64,000 bases of DNA from Symbiodinium natans (Eukaryota > Sar > Dinophyceae > Suessiales > Symbiodiniaceae), in NCBI GenBank assembly GCA_905221605.1, contig CAJNDS010002213.1:984136-1048135 (forward strand), in the 5' to 3' direction. A model generated the notes under the pieces. It was not told the origin of the DNA. It searched no databases and worked only from the letters and a program-made list of their open reading frames with translations. Below, piece after piece: positions 18,733 to 29,204 of this stretch (position 1 is its first letter; each line of letters begins with the position of its first letter). The position numbers and the translations under genes were made by a program.

Positions 18733-18949
18733 TATAGGGTTTGCAGGGGTTATAGGGGCTGTAGGTTTTTTTGGGTGTATAGGGGCTTATAGGGTTTAAT
18801 GGTTGCAGTTTGCAGAGAGACCCAGAAACGCCCCCCCCACCAGATGCCCATACCCCCAAAGTTCGGCCCAAGCTTCGAAGGCCCTGTGAAGCCCTTTGCA
18901 GCCTCGTAAAACCCTAAGCCCTGAGCCCTACACCCCTGTAATCGCGCAG

Positions 18950-19085
18950 TCGCCGACGGGGGCATCGACTGAGAATGGATCCTTGCAGGCGCCTGAGAAC
19001 ATGCTTGCGCTGATTGCGTCATGCGATGATTACCTCGCTTCCCAGATTTCGCTGAAGATCCCTGGCCCCTTCCTTGAGCTGCTAG
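18950..19085 (+). CDS. Candidate exon, unknown protein
   Basis: Follows ATCGCGCAG and ends at GTAGGC. The 45-codon frame is protein-like (GSLQAPENMLALIASCDDYL, then ASQISLKIPGPFLELL) and ends in phase 1. It lies 200 bp beyond the copia element. Downstream exon-like islands at 19338 and 19467 may belong to the same gene, but their best frames do not match this phase. Confidence 0.45.
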
Positions 19086-19320
19086 GTAGGCTACCTGCAG
19101 GCCTGCCTGCCTCTTCTGGTAGCCGACTGGCAGACCCACTACTTGCAGGCCTACCCACAGCCCCACAGGCCTGCCACACTACAGGCATTCCGGCAGGGCA
19201 CCTGTAGTTGGCAGGCCTGTGGCGGCTTGTAGGGAGGCCGTCGGTAGGCCTGTGGGCAGGCTACCGCAGGGCCTGCGTCGGCCTTTAGGCAGCCTGTGGC
19301 GGGGCTTCTTTGCCTTGCAA
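19086..19320. repeat. Imperfect inverted repeat rich in GCAGGCCTG
   Basis: The left arm has GTAGGCTACCTGCAGGCCTG and CCCACAGGCCTGCC; the right arm has their complements (GGCAGGCCTGTGG, GTAGGCCTGTGGGCAGGCT). The whole stretch can fold into a hairpin of about 200 nt and would be intron sequence after the 18950-19085 exon. Confidence 0.6.
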
Positions 19321-19337
19321 TTCCATGGTCACCTCAG

Positions 19338-19685
19338 AACTTGGTATACGACCTCGAATGCGTGGACACGTTACTCATGGGGCTCACACTAGAGCAGATG
19401 GTGCGGGCTTGGCTGCAGAAACCCCAACCAATCCACGGGGTTCAACCTCACCGCTGACCATGTGGTTGCATAAGATATGGGTTTTACTACAAACTCTTGC
19501 GCCGGATGGGATCTAGGCCTCTTGTTCCCGAATCCCAACCCGAAGACGACCGTCGAGCAGGGCAAGCTTTACTACCCTCAGGAGAGCACTCAACAGCCCA
19601 AGTTTTCAGGAAGCGGTGGCCACTTCGCCAACTCAGCCATCGCGTTATGTTGGATTCAGTTCAGCGTGCAGGGATAGAATCTTGA
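19338..19685 (+). CDS. Two candidate exons, unknown protein
   Basis: Island 1 (19338-19457, after ACCTCAG) has a frame reading NLVYDLECVDTLLMGLTLEQ before TGA; an alternative open frame (ELGIRPRMRGHVTHG...) would fit the phase of the upstream exon. Island 2 (about 19467-19685) reads YYKLLRRMGSRPLVPESQPE... to TGA, with a second open frame over the same bases. The sequence is unique and coding-like, but the frame choice cannot be settled by eye. Confidence 0.3.
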
Positions 19686-20669
19686 CAATGGGCAGCAGAG
19701 CAGCGCACTGTGCGTTTCTAGCTTGAGGTCGTCACGAAGCAGCAAGCCCTTGCTTGGACATAACTTTAAGTGCGCTCCTGGCCCAAAAAGCCACGGAAAT
19801 CTCGAAGAATCCCAAAGCCCAAACCCCCTAGACTCTGTCAAAGCCTGTTCCCCCCTCCTTTACCCCCCCCCCCCCCCCCCCCCCCCAACGCAAGCGCACC
19901 CTGCATCAGGGTACCCTTCGCCAGGTGCCGGTGCCCCCTCCGCCTCCCCCGCCCGTCGTTCGGGTCCCTGGCTCCTCTGCCGGGATCCAGGGTCTTGATC
20001 TTGGATGTGGAATACCTACGTGGGTAACCCCGAAACCCGAATCCCTAAACCCTAAACCCTCAACCCAAAACCTCTTAACCTGTTGGGTATGATTAAGCCG
20101 CCCATCGACGCCCCTTAAAAACCCAGCTGCAAGTGTTGAACTATGTTTCTTTGAGATTGCCTGCTTTGGGCGTATCGGGTTCTACGCGGCATTGGGATCT
20201 GCACGGTTTAGGCTTCGGGTTCCTAAACCCTAAACCCTAAACCCTAAACCCTAAACCCTAAACCCTAAACCCAGGGTTGAGTCGGTCCATGGTGCTTCAG
20301 AGAGTTGAGCAGGGTTTTTGGTGCCCCTTGTTGGGCCCCTGTTTTCAGAATTAAAAGCCCCGAAGCCCTAAACCCTCAACCCTCAACCCGCAACCCTAAA
20401 CCCCTCAACCCCTCGACCCTAAACCCTAAACGCTAATTAAACCCTAAGCCCCTTACCGCTTCAACCCTAGTTAAACCCTAATTAAAACCAAAACCCTCAA
20501 CCCTAAACCCCTCGACCCTAAACCCTAAGCTTCCAAACCCTAAAACCCAAGATAAGGACCCAATCCGTTTTATGGTCATATTCACGCCGCGGGCTTGCTT
20601 AGGTTCCGAATCCTACGCCTGAACCCTGCACCCTAAAGTGTTGAACTTCACTATTGTGTTGGGCGCTAG
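19686..20669. repeat. Poly-C tract and CCCTAAA arrays
   Basis: A long C-run spans about 19862-19887. CCCTAAA blocks lie at 20040-20070 and 20223-20270, with scattered variants to 20560. Islands at 20100-20210 and 20280-20350 show no convincing exon. Confidence 0.7.
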
Positions 20670-21614
20670 TTTAGAGTGGCTTACACACTCTGTATATACG
20701 TTTGCATGTATTTGGGAGAGATGAAGATTGAGCTTCAGCATGACTTGCAGAGACTACTTGAGCCGATAGACCCTTGCAGCACAGTAGCCTCAACAATTGC
20801 CAATATCATCACTCAAAATCCCCCAACCTTAAACCCTAAACCCTAAACCCCAAACCCTTGACCCTAAACCCTAAACCCTAAACCCTAAACCCTAAACCCT
20901 AAACCCTAAACCCTAAACCGCAAACCCTAAACCCTAAACCCTAAACCCTAAACCCTAAACCCTAAACCCTAAACCCTAAACCCTAAACCCTAAACCCTAA
21001 ACCCTAAATCCTAAATCCTAAATCCTAAACCCCAATCCCGACAGATGAGGCCGCTCCAGAGTCGCCGGGCTCGACACAGCTCGTGCGCCACTGAGACGGC
21101 CTCGCCCGGGGGTTTCGGCTCAGTTCAATAGCACCTTACTGAGCCAGTATGTTTGTTGGAGGTTCAGGTTTAGGGTTTAGGGTTTAGAGTTTAGGATTCA
21201 GGGCTTAGGGTTTAGGGTTGTGCATTTTTGGAGTTTCTTTCTTTAGTAGGAATACTACTGAGGCTTAGCCTTTGCTATACCTGGGTTCTTGGAGAAGCAA
21301 GACCAGGCAGCGAACACGTGGCCGACAGCTGCTGGGTTCCTGTGCGGGACCACGGGACACCCCCCGTCAGCGAAGTGGGCTCAGAAACGTTTTAGGGTTT
21401 GGCTTTGGTTTGGGATTTGGGGATTGTAGTTTAGGATTTAATTAGGACTTAGGGCGGACCAAGGAGCGGCCTTTGAAGCCCACAGAGATTCAGGGTGCCT
21501 CCTTAAACACCGAGACCTTCCACACTCCTGAGCCCCTTCTGCCAAGCAAGGCAAGCTTCCGGAAGGCGGTGCTCGCACATCTGCGAGACAGCAGCTGCCC
21601 CTGGTGGCTCTGGG
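20670..21614 (+). CDS. Four-exon gene model D, unknown protein
   Basis: Exons 20670-20783 (FRVAYTLCIYVCMYLGEMK... then LQHDLQRLLEPIDPCST, donor GTAGCC), 21045-21111 (begins MRPLQSRRARHSSC, donor GTTTCGG), 21269-21388 (FAIPGFLEKQDQAANTWPTA..., donor GTTTTAGGG) and 21453-21614 (RTKERPLKPTEIQGASLNTE..., ends SCPWWLW, donor GTTTAGGG). Phases agree at all three junctions (0+0, 1+2, 1+2). The first intron includes the long CCCTAAA array 20823-21030. No transmembrane segment or known motif is evident. Both ends of the gene are open. Confidence 0.55.
20823..21030. repeat. CCCTAAA array inside intron of model D
   Basis: More than 20 CCCTAAA units with one CCGCAAA and terminal CCTAAAT variants, ending at the acceptor CCCGACAG. 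Confidence 0.85.
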
Positions 21615-22103
21615 GTTTAGGGTTTAGGGTTAGGGGTTTAGGGTTCTAGATCCGAGGTCCTCGGTGTTCTGAGGGCTCACGGTTGAGAGTCCAGGCTTGA
21701 GGGCATGGCACTATGTCGCAGGCTTGAGGGTCAGGATTTGGTAATGTTTGTTTTTTAGGATCTTGGGTGCGGCGTTCAGGGATGAGGCTTTAAATCCTAA
21801 GCCCTTCTGGCCCGTGTCATGCAAAACAGAAACCCTAAACCCTAAACCCTAAACCCTAAACCCTAAACCTTAAGCCCTAACCTTAAACCCTAAAGCCTAA
21901 AGCCTAAAGCCTAAAGCCTAAAGCTTAAATCCTAAACCCATCTTGTGCCATAAGTAAAATGAGACAGACCCAGAAGGAGCCCATATTTTTTAGACCGAGC
22001 CGGCAGTCCTCTTGTTGATTTAGGGTTTAGGGTTTATATAGGGTTTAGGGTTTAGGGTTTAGGGTTTAGGGTTTAGGGTTTAGGGTTTAGGGTTTAGGGT
22101 TTA
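21615..22103. repeat. Mixed telomere-like arrays
   Basis: TTTAGGG at 21616-21650, CCCTAAA and CCTAAAG at 21828-21930, TTTAGGG at 22018-22103. A short island after 21659 could be a small exon in phase with model D but is not assigned. Confidence 0.7.
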
Positions 22104-22693
22104 GGGTTTATAGACATCGGAGTTTTGGGGGGTTTTGCCGGGTTTTGCCGGGTTTTGTTTTTTGCTTTTGTCATTTTGTTTTTGGGGCTGACGGGCTGGG
22201 GCTGGGGGGCTGGGGCTTGTGGCCGGCTGGGGCTGCTGGCTGGGGCTGGAGTCTGGGGTTAGGGCTGGGGGCTGGGGCTGGCGCTGGGCTGGGGCTTGGG
22301 CTGGGGCTGGATGAAACGCTGGTGGGGTGTGGCGCTGTTGTTGCGACTTGGCAGTGGGGGCTGGGGGCTGGGGGCTGGCTGCGGCTGGGGGTGGCTGGGG
22401 GCTGGGGCTTGGGACTGGGGCTGGGGCTGGGGCTGGGGCTGGGGCTGCGGCCCCCTGGGCGGGGAGGGGGGGGAGGGGGGGGGGAGCGTGGGGGTTGGGT
22501 TTTGTTTTTTGGGGTGTTTGGAAGGGTTTTGTCATGTTTGAGGGGGTTGGGGGTTTTGGGGGGCCTAAGAATCTTTCGGGTCTTTCTTTTTTTGGTGCCC
22601 TGAAAGCCGTTGGCTAATATTTTTGCACTGTGAAGGATGAAGGGTCATTGCACGAGCTGCTCGTAATGAAACACGTGCAATTTCTATTTATCC
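22104..22693 (+). mobile_element. Short TIR element, copy A
   Basis: Starts TTTATAG, then AGTTTTG...GCCGGGTTTTGTTTTTTGC, has a GGGGCT-rich core (22190-22480) and ends in TGAAGGATGAAGG, TTGCACGAGCTGCTCGTA and GCAATTTCTATTTATCC. The same start, core and tail recur at 37482-37814. The left terminal repeat has lost about 20 bases relative to that copy. Confidence 0.6.
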
Positions 22694-22998
22694 CGGCCTT
22701 TAGGGTTTAGGGTTTAGGGTTTAGGGTTTAGGGTTTAGGGTTTAGGGTTTAGGGTTTAGGGTTTAGGGTTTAGGGGATTCGGGGATGAGGGGGTTACAGT
22801 TTCGGGTTTGAGGCGAAGAACAGGCGCTTCCCTTGACCATGCTGGGCAACATCGAGCAGGTGCCATGACTGCCGGGAACCGCAGCCGCCTTTAAGGTTTA
22901 AGGGTTAGGGTTTGGCAGTTTGGCTGGTCTCCTCAACCCAAAACTCTGAGCCTGTGTGAAGGGGTGCAGGTCTTATAGAACTCTGTTGATCTTTAAAG
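22694..22998. repeat. TTTAGGG array and short islands
   Basis: TTTAGGG at 22700-22772. A 29-bp island (about 22832-22860, ALPLTMLGNIEQ then GTGCCA) may be a micro-exon. Confidence 0.55.
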
Positions 22999-23051
22999 TT
23001 CATGGATCCCGAGGCTGCTTGGAGCCTCACGGGTGGAGTTTGGTGTTTGGG
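22999..23051 (+). CDS. Candidate exon, unknown protein
   Basis: Follows CTTTAAAG and ends at GTTTGGGG. Reads FMDPEAAWSLTGGVWCL in phase 0 with two trailing bases. Short, so support is weak. Confidence 0.3.
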
Positions 23052-23526
23052 GTTTGGGGTTTGGGGTTTAGGGTTTAGGGTTTAGGGTTTGGGGTTTGGG
23101 GTTTAGGGTTTAGGGTTTAGGGGTTTCCCCCCTTATACTAAGAGTCCTTAATGGGAATTATAGCACCCCCTATGGTAATCCCTATTCAGGACTGTTAAAA
23201 AAAGGGGGAACATCCCCAGGTATGGGTAACTTTTACACATAACTGCGGTTTTAGGGCTCAGGGTTTAGGGGTTTAGGGTTTTAGCGGTTTAGGGTTTTAG
23301 CCGTTTTAGCGGTTTAGGGTGTAGAGGTTCAGGGTTTAGGACTATATTTTTTTGGCACTTTGTGCCCTACTTATCACTACCCTTGAGCCTCTTCGTGCCC
23401 TCTGTAGGCCTAAACCCTTAGCGCCGCTAAGCCTTGACCTTAAGCCTTCAACCTTTTGAACTCTGAACCCTAAACCCGAAACCCTAAACCTTAAACCCTG
23501 CCACCAAAACCCAAAACCCTTGGTAG

Positions 23527-23634
23527 CCTTCAGCCAGGTGCAGACCTTGCGCAAGGGCCTCGGCAACCTTCGAAAGGCCCTGCAAAAGTTGCGGCCTCGG
23601 CCATCTGTCCAGCCAGACGTGTTTCTGTTATGGG
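23527..23634 (+). CDS. Candidate exon, amphipathic basic helix
   Basis: Follows TTGGTAG and abuts GTTTAGGG. The frame starts two bases in and reads FSQVQTLRKGLGNLRKALQK, then LRPRPSVQPDVFLLW, a strongly amphipathic basic segment. It ends in phase 1. A possible next exon starts at 23836 (LLLRSERSG) with matching phase. No family assigned. Confidence 0.45.
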
Positions 23635-23790
23635 GTTTAGGGTTTGAGGGTTTGAGGGTTTGAGGGTTTGAGGGTTTGAGGGTTTGAGGGTTTGAGGGTT
23701 TGAGGGTTTGAGGGTTTGAGGGTTTGAGGGTTTTAGGGTTTTAGGGTTTTAGGGTTTTAGGGTTTTAGGGTTTAGGGGATTCAGGGTTAA
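23635..23790. repeat. Homogenised GGGTTTGA and GGGTTTTA octamers
   Basis: About eleven tandem GGGTTTGA units are followed by five GGGTTTTA units: variant heptamers amplified locally, in the intron after 23634. Confidence 0.85.
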
Positions 23791-24523
23791 AACCCGGGCT
23801 TTCTGCCGTTCCCCATGTATCGATGCTAAGATCTCCTGCTGCGTAGCGAGCGCTCTGGGGTTAGGCGATGCAAGCCCTTGTAACCCTTGCAACACCTGCA
23901 CCGAGCCTACAAGCTGCAAGACCGAATCGCACGACAGGGTTTAGGGTGTGGGGTTTAGGGTTTGGGATTTCGGGCTTAGGGTGCAGGGTTTAGGGCTTGT
24001 TGCTGAGGGCTTAGGGTTTTGGGTAGGTATGCTGTGGAGCTGCGAGGCTCGAGGAAGACGTCGAGCTGCTCGAGGCTCTCTTTGGGATGGGAGGGTTTTG
24101 CAGCTTCGGTGCTCGGGGTGCTTTGGACTTTGGGGTTTGAGGAGGCCTGCAGGCTTACAGGCTTTTCCGGAGCTTTTGGGGGCTCGTTCGGGCGGATACA
24201 TGGTACCTCAATTTGGGCCCTTCATTCGGCAAGCCCCTTATGTACCCTGAAAACCCAGCCCACACTTCAGAACCCTTTACAGAGGGGCTAAGAGTTGAGT
24301 GGTTTGCTAAGGGGGTAGGTTTTGAGAGGCTCTATCAATTCACAGTCTCTTGAAGTGCGTGTGCCCTACTCTAAACCCTAGACCCTAACAAATCTGGGCA
24401 AGCCCTCACCGCCAATCCCTTCCCTGCAGCTTTGCTCCTCCGACAAGCCCTAACCCCTATACACTCCAAGCCCTAAACCCAAAAACCCTAAAGTCTAAAC
24501 CCGAAACCCTATGGCTTTTTCAG
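23791..24523. other. Islands between repeats, no firm gene
   Basis: Unique islands at 23800-23935 and 24030-24280. In the second, one frame gives LEEDVELLEALFGMGGFC after GGGTAG, but with no matched partner. The remainder is decayed CCCTAAA. Confidence 0.5.
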
Positions 24524-26765
24524 AAGTCCCAGACGTGCAAAGCCGCTGCCGCGAGGAGGGCGCTCCTCCTGAGCTGGTCGTGAGGTAGGTCTCTGAACCA
24601 CAACCCATCTCAACCCTAAAACCCTAATCCCTGAACGGTAAACCCTAAAACCCTGAACCCTGAACCCTAAACCCTGAACCGTAAACCCTAAACCCCAAAC
24701 CCTAAACCCTAAACCCTAAACTCTTGGGATGGGTCGGAGTTTGGAGGGCCTCTTGGGACCCATTTTTTGGGTTCAGGGTGTGTGTTTTCCGGTTGAGGGT
24801 TATTGGGTGTTAAAGGGTTCAGGGTTTAGGAGTTGAGGGCTTAGGGTTTAGGGTTTTGGGTTTTGTCGAGTCCATCAGCTCTAAGCCAAGAAGCCCCTGA
24901 GAGGCTTCGGCTGTTGGGCTCTGGCAAAAACTCCGACACCCTTGCGGACTTCCGAATCCCCATTATCAGGGATGCACGAACGGTGAAGAGGGTTTAAACC
25001 CCAGACCGAAAAGACTTAAACCCTTGAACCCTCAAACCACCCCGACCCTTAAACCCTGAGATCCCTAAACACCCCTTAAATCCTAACCCGAAAGCCGAAA
25101 CCCTACACCCGAAACCCTAAACCCTAAACCCTAAACCCTAAACCCTAAACCCTAAACCCTAAACCCTAAACCCTAAACCCTAAACTCTAAACCCTAAACC
25201 CTAAACCTGAAAGAAAGGGTTTAGGACCTCAAGGCCTTAGGGTTCAGGGTCTTAGGGGGCCGCAGCTCCTGGCGAGCCTCGCGACTTCTTTGTAAGGGAA
25301 GTCGGGAAGTAGGCCCTAAACCCTAAACCCTCAACCCTAAATCCCTAACCCTAAACCCTAAACCCTAAACCAAAAACCCTAAACCCTAAATCCCTAAATC
25401 CTAAACCCTGAACCCCTAAACCCTCAAGCCCTAAACCCTAAACCCTCAAACCCTTAACCCTCGACCCTACATTACATGCTGCGACCTTGCTGGGCTGTAA
25501 GAGGAGGATCCTTTTGTTTGGTAGGGGATTAGGGAATTCGAGCCCTTTGCGGGATCATATAGGGCCTTCCATCCTCAACCCTAACTCTAAACCCTAAACC
25601 CTAAACCTTAAACCCTAAACCCTAAACCCTAAACCCTAAAGAGAGCGCCGCTGTCCATTTACATGGGCGCTCGAGGCTTCGACCGAGGTCTGAGGGAGGG
25701 TAAAGCCTCCCAGTAGACGGGGGGCTGCAGTGCCTGGCTACGCCTCAGCCTTAGGGCGTAAGCCCTAATATAGTACCCTAAACCCTAACTAAACCCTAAA
25801 CCCTAAACCCTAAACCCTAAACCCTAAACCCTAAACCCTAAACCCTAAACCCTAAACTCTAAACCCTAAACCCCTAAACCCCTAAACCCTAAACCCCAGG
25901 CTCCAAGGTTCAGCGCCAACCTCAGCCCCAAACCCTCTAACTGACAAAGGGCCTAAAGCCTCCCTGAACCCCAAAGCCCCTAAACCCCAAAACCCAGAAC
26001 CCTAAAACCCCAAACCCTAAACCCTCAAGGCCAGGATAAATACAAATTGTATGTGTTTCAGCACGCGCACCTCGTACAATAATCCTTGCTAAACGAAGAC
26101 CAAAACAAGCATGCCTCTCAAGCGCAAAAAAGGCGCAAAATAAGCCCAAAAGGCTGGTAGTAGCAGCCCCCAGCAGCCCCAGCAGAGCCCCAGCAGCCCC
26201 AGCCCAGCCCCAGCCCAGCCCCAGCCCAGCCCCAGCGCTCCGGCCCCAGCCCCAGCCCCAGCCCAAGCCCAAGCCCCAGCCCCAGCCCAGACCCAAACAA
26301 CTTTTGCAAAAGCAAAAAACAAAACCCGACAAAACCAGGCAAAACTCCGGACACAAACCCTTTACAATTTCTATAAACCCTAAACCCTGAACCCTGAACC
26401 CTGAACCCTGAACCCTGAACCCTAAACCCTCAACCCTGAACCCTAAAACCCTGAACCCTAAAACCCCAAACGCCCCCAAGCCCTCAGCCTTTGAGCTCCT
26501 CCGTTGCTGCTCTGGGAAGGCTGCGCCCTGTGCAGCCTCCAGAACTCCCACCGCCGCCTCCCCCGCCACCACCAGGCTACGTCCCGTTTTGTCTTTGCTG
26601 GGTTCGGGGTTTAGGGTTTGGGGTTCAGGGTTCAGGGTCCAGGGTTTGGGGTCTGCTCTGGCGGGCGCTTACTTAGGAGTCCTGAGTGGGGAATTCTGGC
26701 AGAGGGTTTGGGGTTTAGGGTTCTCCCAATGCAGAGAGAGGCTTGTTTTGGTAGCTTCTCCAGCG
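24524..26765 (+). CDS. Nine-exon gene model F, unknown protein
   Basis: Exons 24524-24584, 24886-24991, 25266-25291, 25502-25520, 25642-25687, 25731-25757, 26488-26601, 26677-26705 and 26735-26765. Donors are GTAGGT, GTTTAAACC, GTAAGG, GTAGGG, GTCTGA, GTAAGC, GTTCGG, GTTTGG and GTGAGG. Phases are consistent at all eight junctions. The first exons read VPDVQSRCREEGAPPELVV, then QEAPERLRLLGSGKNSDTLA... The seventh exon has a competing Pro-rich frame, but phase favours FELLRCCSGKAAPCAASR... Introns hold CCCTAAA and TTTAGGG arrays, and one holds a TIR element (26031-26380). Gene ends not found; no domain recognised. Confidence 0.55.
26031..26380 (-). mobile_element. Short TIR element, copy C, inside an intron
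   Basis: Reverse orientation of copies A and B: starts CCAGGATAAATACAAATTG and ends TTACAATTTCTATAAACCC, with a CCCCAG-rich core and the AAAACAAAACCCGACAAAAC block. Terminal inverted repeats are about 15 bp. Confidence 0.6.
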
Positions 26766-27020
26766 GTGAGGGTTCTACCCCCCTCACCCCCCTTGGCATC
26801 TTCCCTAAGCCCCTAAGCCCCTAAGCCCCTCAATCCTACATCTTAAACCCCGAACCCTAATCCCTACCCTAAGCCCTAGACCCTAACCCTAACCCCTAAA
26901 CCCTAAACCCTAACCCAAAAATGCTCCGAAGGTGCCTATACCTGCCGTTTCGGGTTGAGGGCTGAACGATTCAAAACTTCAACTCCCGTCACGCTGTTGA
27001 CAGACATCAAGGGATGTCTT
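26766..27020. repeat. CCCTAA variants and unique sequence
   Basis: CCCCTAAG and CCCTAAA relics to about 26915, then a short unique stretch. No gene seen. Confidence 0.6.
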
Positions 27021-27131
27021 CTTGGACGTTCATGGGTACGTCTAAGCAATGTAGGTACTCTGAATACGGTTATTGCTATACTTACCATACTCATAACTCT
27101 ACATCTTAATAAATACCCACGAACCTCCAAG
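27021..27131. mobile_element. Short inverted-repeat element, AACCTCC family, copy 2
   Basis: CTTGGACGTTCATGGGTAC at the left and ACCCACGAACCTCCAAG at the right form terminal inverted repeats of about 17 bp around an AT-rich middle. Confidence 0.6.
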
Positions 27132-27756
27132 TATCCATCATCCCTACCTTGGCAGCCCTAAACCATAAAGCCCCTACCTTGTAACTCGAGCCTGACACCC
27201 TACAGGCTCTGAACGTACATGCATACAGAAGCAGCCGAAAACCCAAACGCCCCAGTACCCCAATACCTGAAGGACCCTCAGCCCCCTAAACCTTAAACCT
27301 GAAAGCTTACACCTTAAACCCTAAACACCCTGAAAACCTTAAATCTTAAACCCTAAACCTTCTAAACCTTAAGCCTTAAACCCTAAACCCGACAAGTACA
27401 AAAACCTTAAACCTTAAACCCTAAACCCTAAACCTTAAACCTTAAACACCCTAAGCCTGAAAACCTAAACCCGAAGCCCTAAACCTTAAAAACCCTAAGC
27501 CGTAAACCCGAAACCAGGTGAGCCGGGTGAGTCTGGTGAGTCCACGAGCCTCTCACGCCTCAGCCTTGGCCTCCGCAACCCTGAACCCTAAACCCTAAGC
27601 CCCAAGCCCTAGACCTGAAACCCCAAGCCCCAAACCCGAAACCCTAAACCCAAACCCTAAACCCTAAACCCTAAACCCTAAACCCTAAACCCTAAACCCT
27701 AAACCCTAAACCCTAAACCCTAAACCCTAAACCCTAAATCCTAAAGCTTAAGCCAG
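27132..27756. repeat. CCTTAAA/CCCTAAA arrays
   Basis: CCTTAAAC-type variants at 27290-27500, then a clean CCCTAAA array at 27645-27740 that ends at the acceptor of model J. Confidence 0.75.
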
Positions 27757-28545
27757 AAATAGACTCAGAACCCCCAAGCTCACCCCGAAACCCTTTCAAG
27801 TCGAGGGCCCCCGGCTCGGTGCCTATTGAGGGTTTAGGGTTTAGGGTTCAGGGGTTTAGGGTTTAGGGTTTGGGGTTTAGGGTTTAGGGATTAGGGTTTG
27901 AGGTTTGGGGTTTTGGGGTTTAGGGTTTAGGGTTTAGGTTAGTAGGGTCCTTAAGGTTTGGGAGAGGGGGTGGGGGGAGGGGGGACCCCCAATGATCCCG
28001 GGCACTGCCTCTCAGCTTCCCTTACCTCCGCCCCTGCAAGTGCCCTGTTGGGGTTTAGGGTTTAGGGCAGTCTAGGGTTTAGGGTTGAGGGGTTAGGGGT
28101 TAGTTGGCATTCCGGCGATGTTCTTGTTGAGGGATTTTCAATTTGAGTTAGCAGCATAAGGATTCTGCATTATCTGCTATATCAACTCCAATATGGGAAC
28201 CTAGTTCAAGTCCCTTAACAAGAACCTTCAGGGGTTAGTTAGGGCGAAATTGGGTAGTCTGTGTAGTTCATGGGTGAATGGACCAAGCCCCCCAAGCCCC
28301 AAATTAGGGTTTGGCGTGTTTTGGCATTAGGGGTTTGGAAGGTTTAGGGGTTTAGGGGCTACACCTACCCCGCCCCAACATTGCGAAGATATGGCCCATG
28401 TAATTGTCATCTGACGATTCAATGGCCCTTTTTTGCAGGGTTTAGGTGCCCCCCCAAGCATCCGTATCCCGTGTCACCGGCTGAGACGGGGTCAGAGCTC
28501 TGTTCTGTTTGGTGGGCTCAATACGTTTCGAAGGAGGTCGCGTCC
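27757..28545 (+). CDS. Gene model J, three or four exons, unknown protein
   Basis: Exons 27757-27831 (IDSEPPSSPRNPFKSRAPG..., donor GTTTAGGG), 28152-28233 (QHKDSALSAISTPIWEPSSS..., donor GTTAGT) and 28439 to about 28545 (CPPKHPYPVSPAETGSELCS...). The 28152 and 28439 exons join in phase (1+2). Joining the first to the second needs a bridging exon; 28016-28035 with a GC donor (GCAAGT) would fit. The last exon follows a strong T-rich tract and TTTTTTGCAG. The protein is Ser/Pro-rich; not recognised. Confidence 0.45.
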
Positions 28546-28714
28546 TTAAACCCAAAACCCTAAACCCTAAGCCCTAAGCCCTAAACCCTAAACCCTAATC
28601 GAATATCTAGGTGGCACACTGCTTCTCCGGAGCGCCAGTTATACTTTTTTGGAAGCGGGACGTAATCCCCAAACCCCCCGGGCCCTAAACCTTAAGCCGT
28701 AAACCCTCCGTGCA

Positions 28715-28842
28715 CTTGGGGGTTCATGGGGACTTCTAAGTAGGGATACAAGTAGGGTTTAGGGTTTAGGGTTATAAGCGCCCTAAGTAATGTTATAACC
28801 ATAACTCTCATTCTTACAACCCTACTCAAATGAACCTCCAAG
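28715..28842. mobile_element. Short inverted-repeat element, AACCTCC family, copy 3
   Basis: CTTGGGGGTTCATGGGGAC and AAATGAACCTCCAAG as inverted ends, with inner AAGTAGGG and CCCTACT pairing. Its middle contains two TTTAGGG units. Confidence 0.6.
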
Positions 28843-28912
28843 CAAGACGTCGTGAGGTGCCCGATGTCGCGTTGTCGCCATCCTGCGACGCTCGTGTGGC
28901 GACCTGGAAGGG

Positions 28913-29035
28913 TGGGGGTGGGAGGGTGGGGGGGGGGGGGGGGGGGAGGGGGGGGAGGGGGGGGAGGGGCGGAGGGGGGGGGGGGGGGAGGAGGGGGAGG
29001 GGGTGAGGAGGGGAGGGGGAGGGGGCAAGGCAAGT
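28913..29035. repeat. Poly-G tract
   Basis: Over 100 bases of nearly pure G with A interruptions; strong G-quadruplex potential. Gly- and Pro-only ORFs here are artefacts. Confidence 0.85.
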
Positions 29036-29204
29036 ATTGTTTCATTTGCACAATCTCCATGCCAAGCAGTAGCTTCCTTTTGAGCTCCGCATGTTTTTCT
29101 TATAAGAGGTTTGGACATTTCTATAGCCATGTAGCATTTGCTAAATCATGTGCTGCAACAGTTGCGAAACCATGTGCTAGTAATATTGCCGTCCAGCCTT
29201 GTTG

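Larger units (their letters stand above)
9215..18737 (+). mobile_element. Near-complete Ty1/copia LTR retrotransposon
   Basis: Two 121-bp LTRs (9221-9341 and 18612-18732) differ at one base (9280 G, 18671 A). They are flanked by TATAG on both sides (TTATAG if the last LTR base is assigned to the flank), the target-site duplication. A TGG-initiated primer-binding site follows the 5' LTR, and a purine tract precedes the 3' LTR. Domain order protease, integrase, reverse transcriptase, RNase H defines Ty1/copia. The element inserted into telomere-like sequence (GGGTTTATAG|GGTTTGC). LTR identity implies recent insertion. One frameshift separates Gag-protease from Pol. Confidence 0.93.

Noticed and set aside
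26491-26601. Proline-rich reading frame for the seventh exon of model F (PPELPPPPPPPPPGYVPF)
   Set aside because: Attractive, but its phase disagrees with both neighbours, whereas the FELLRCCSGK frame fits both.
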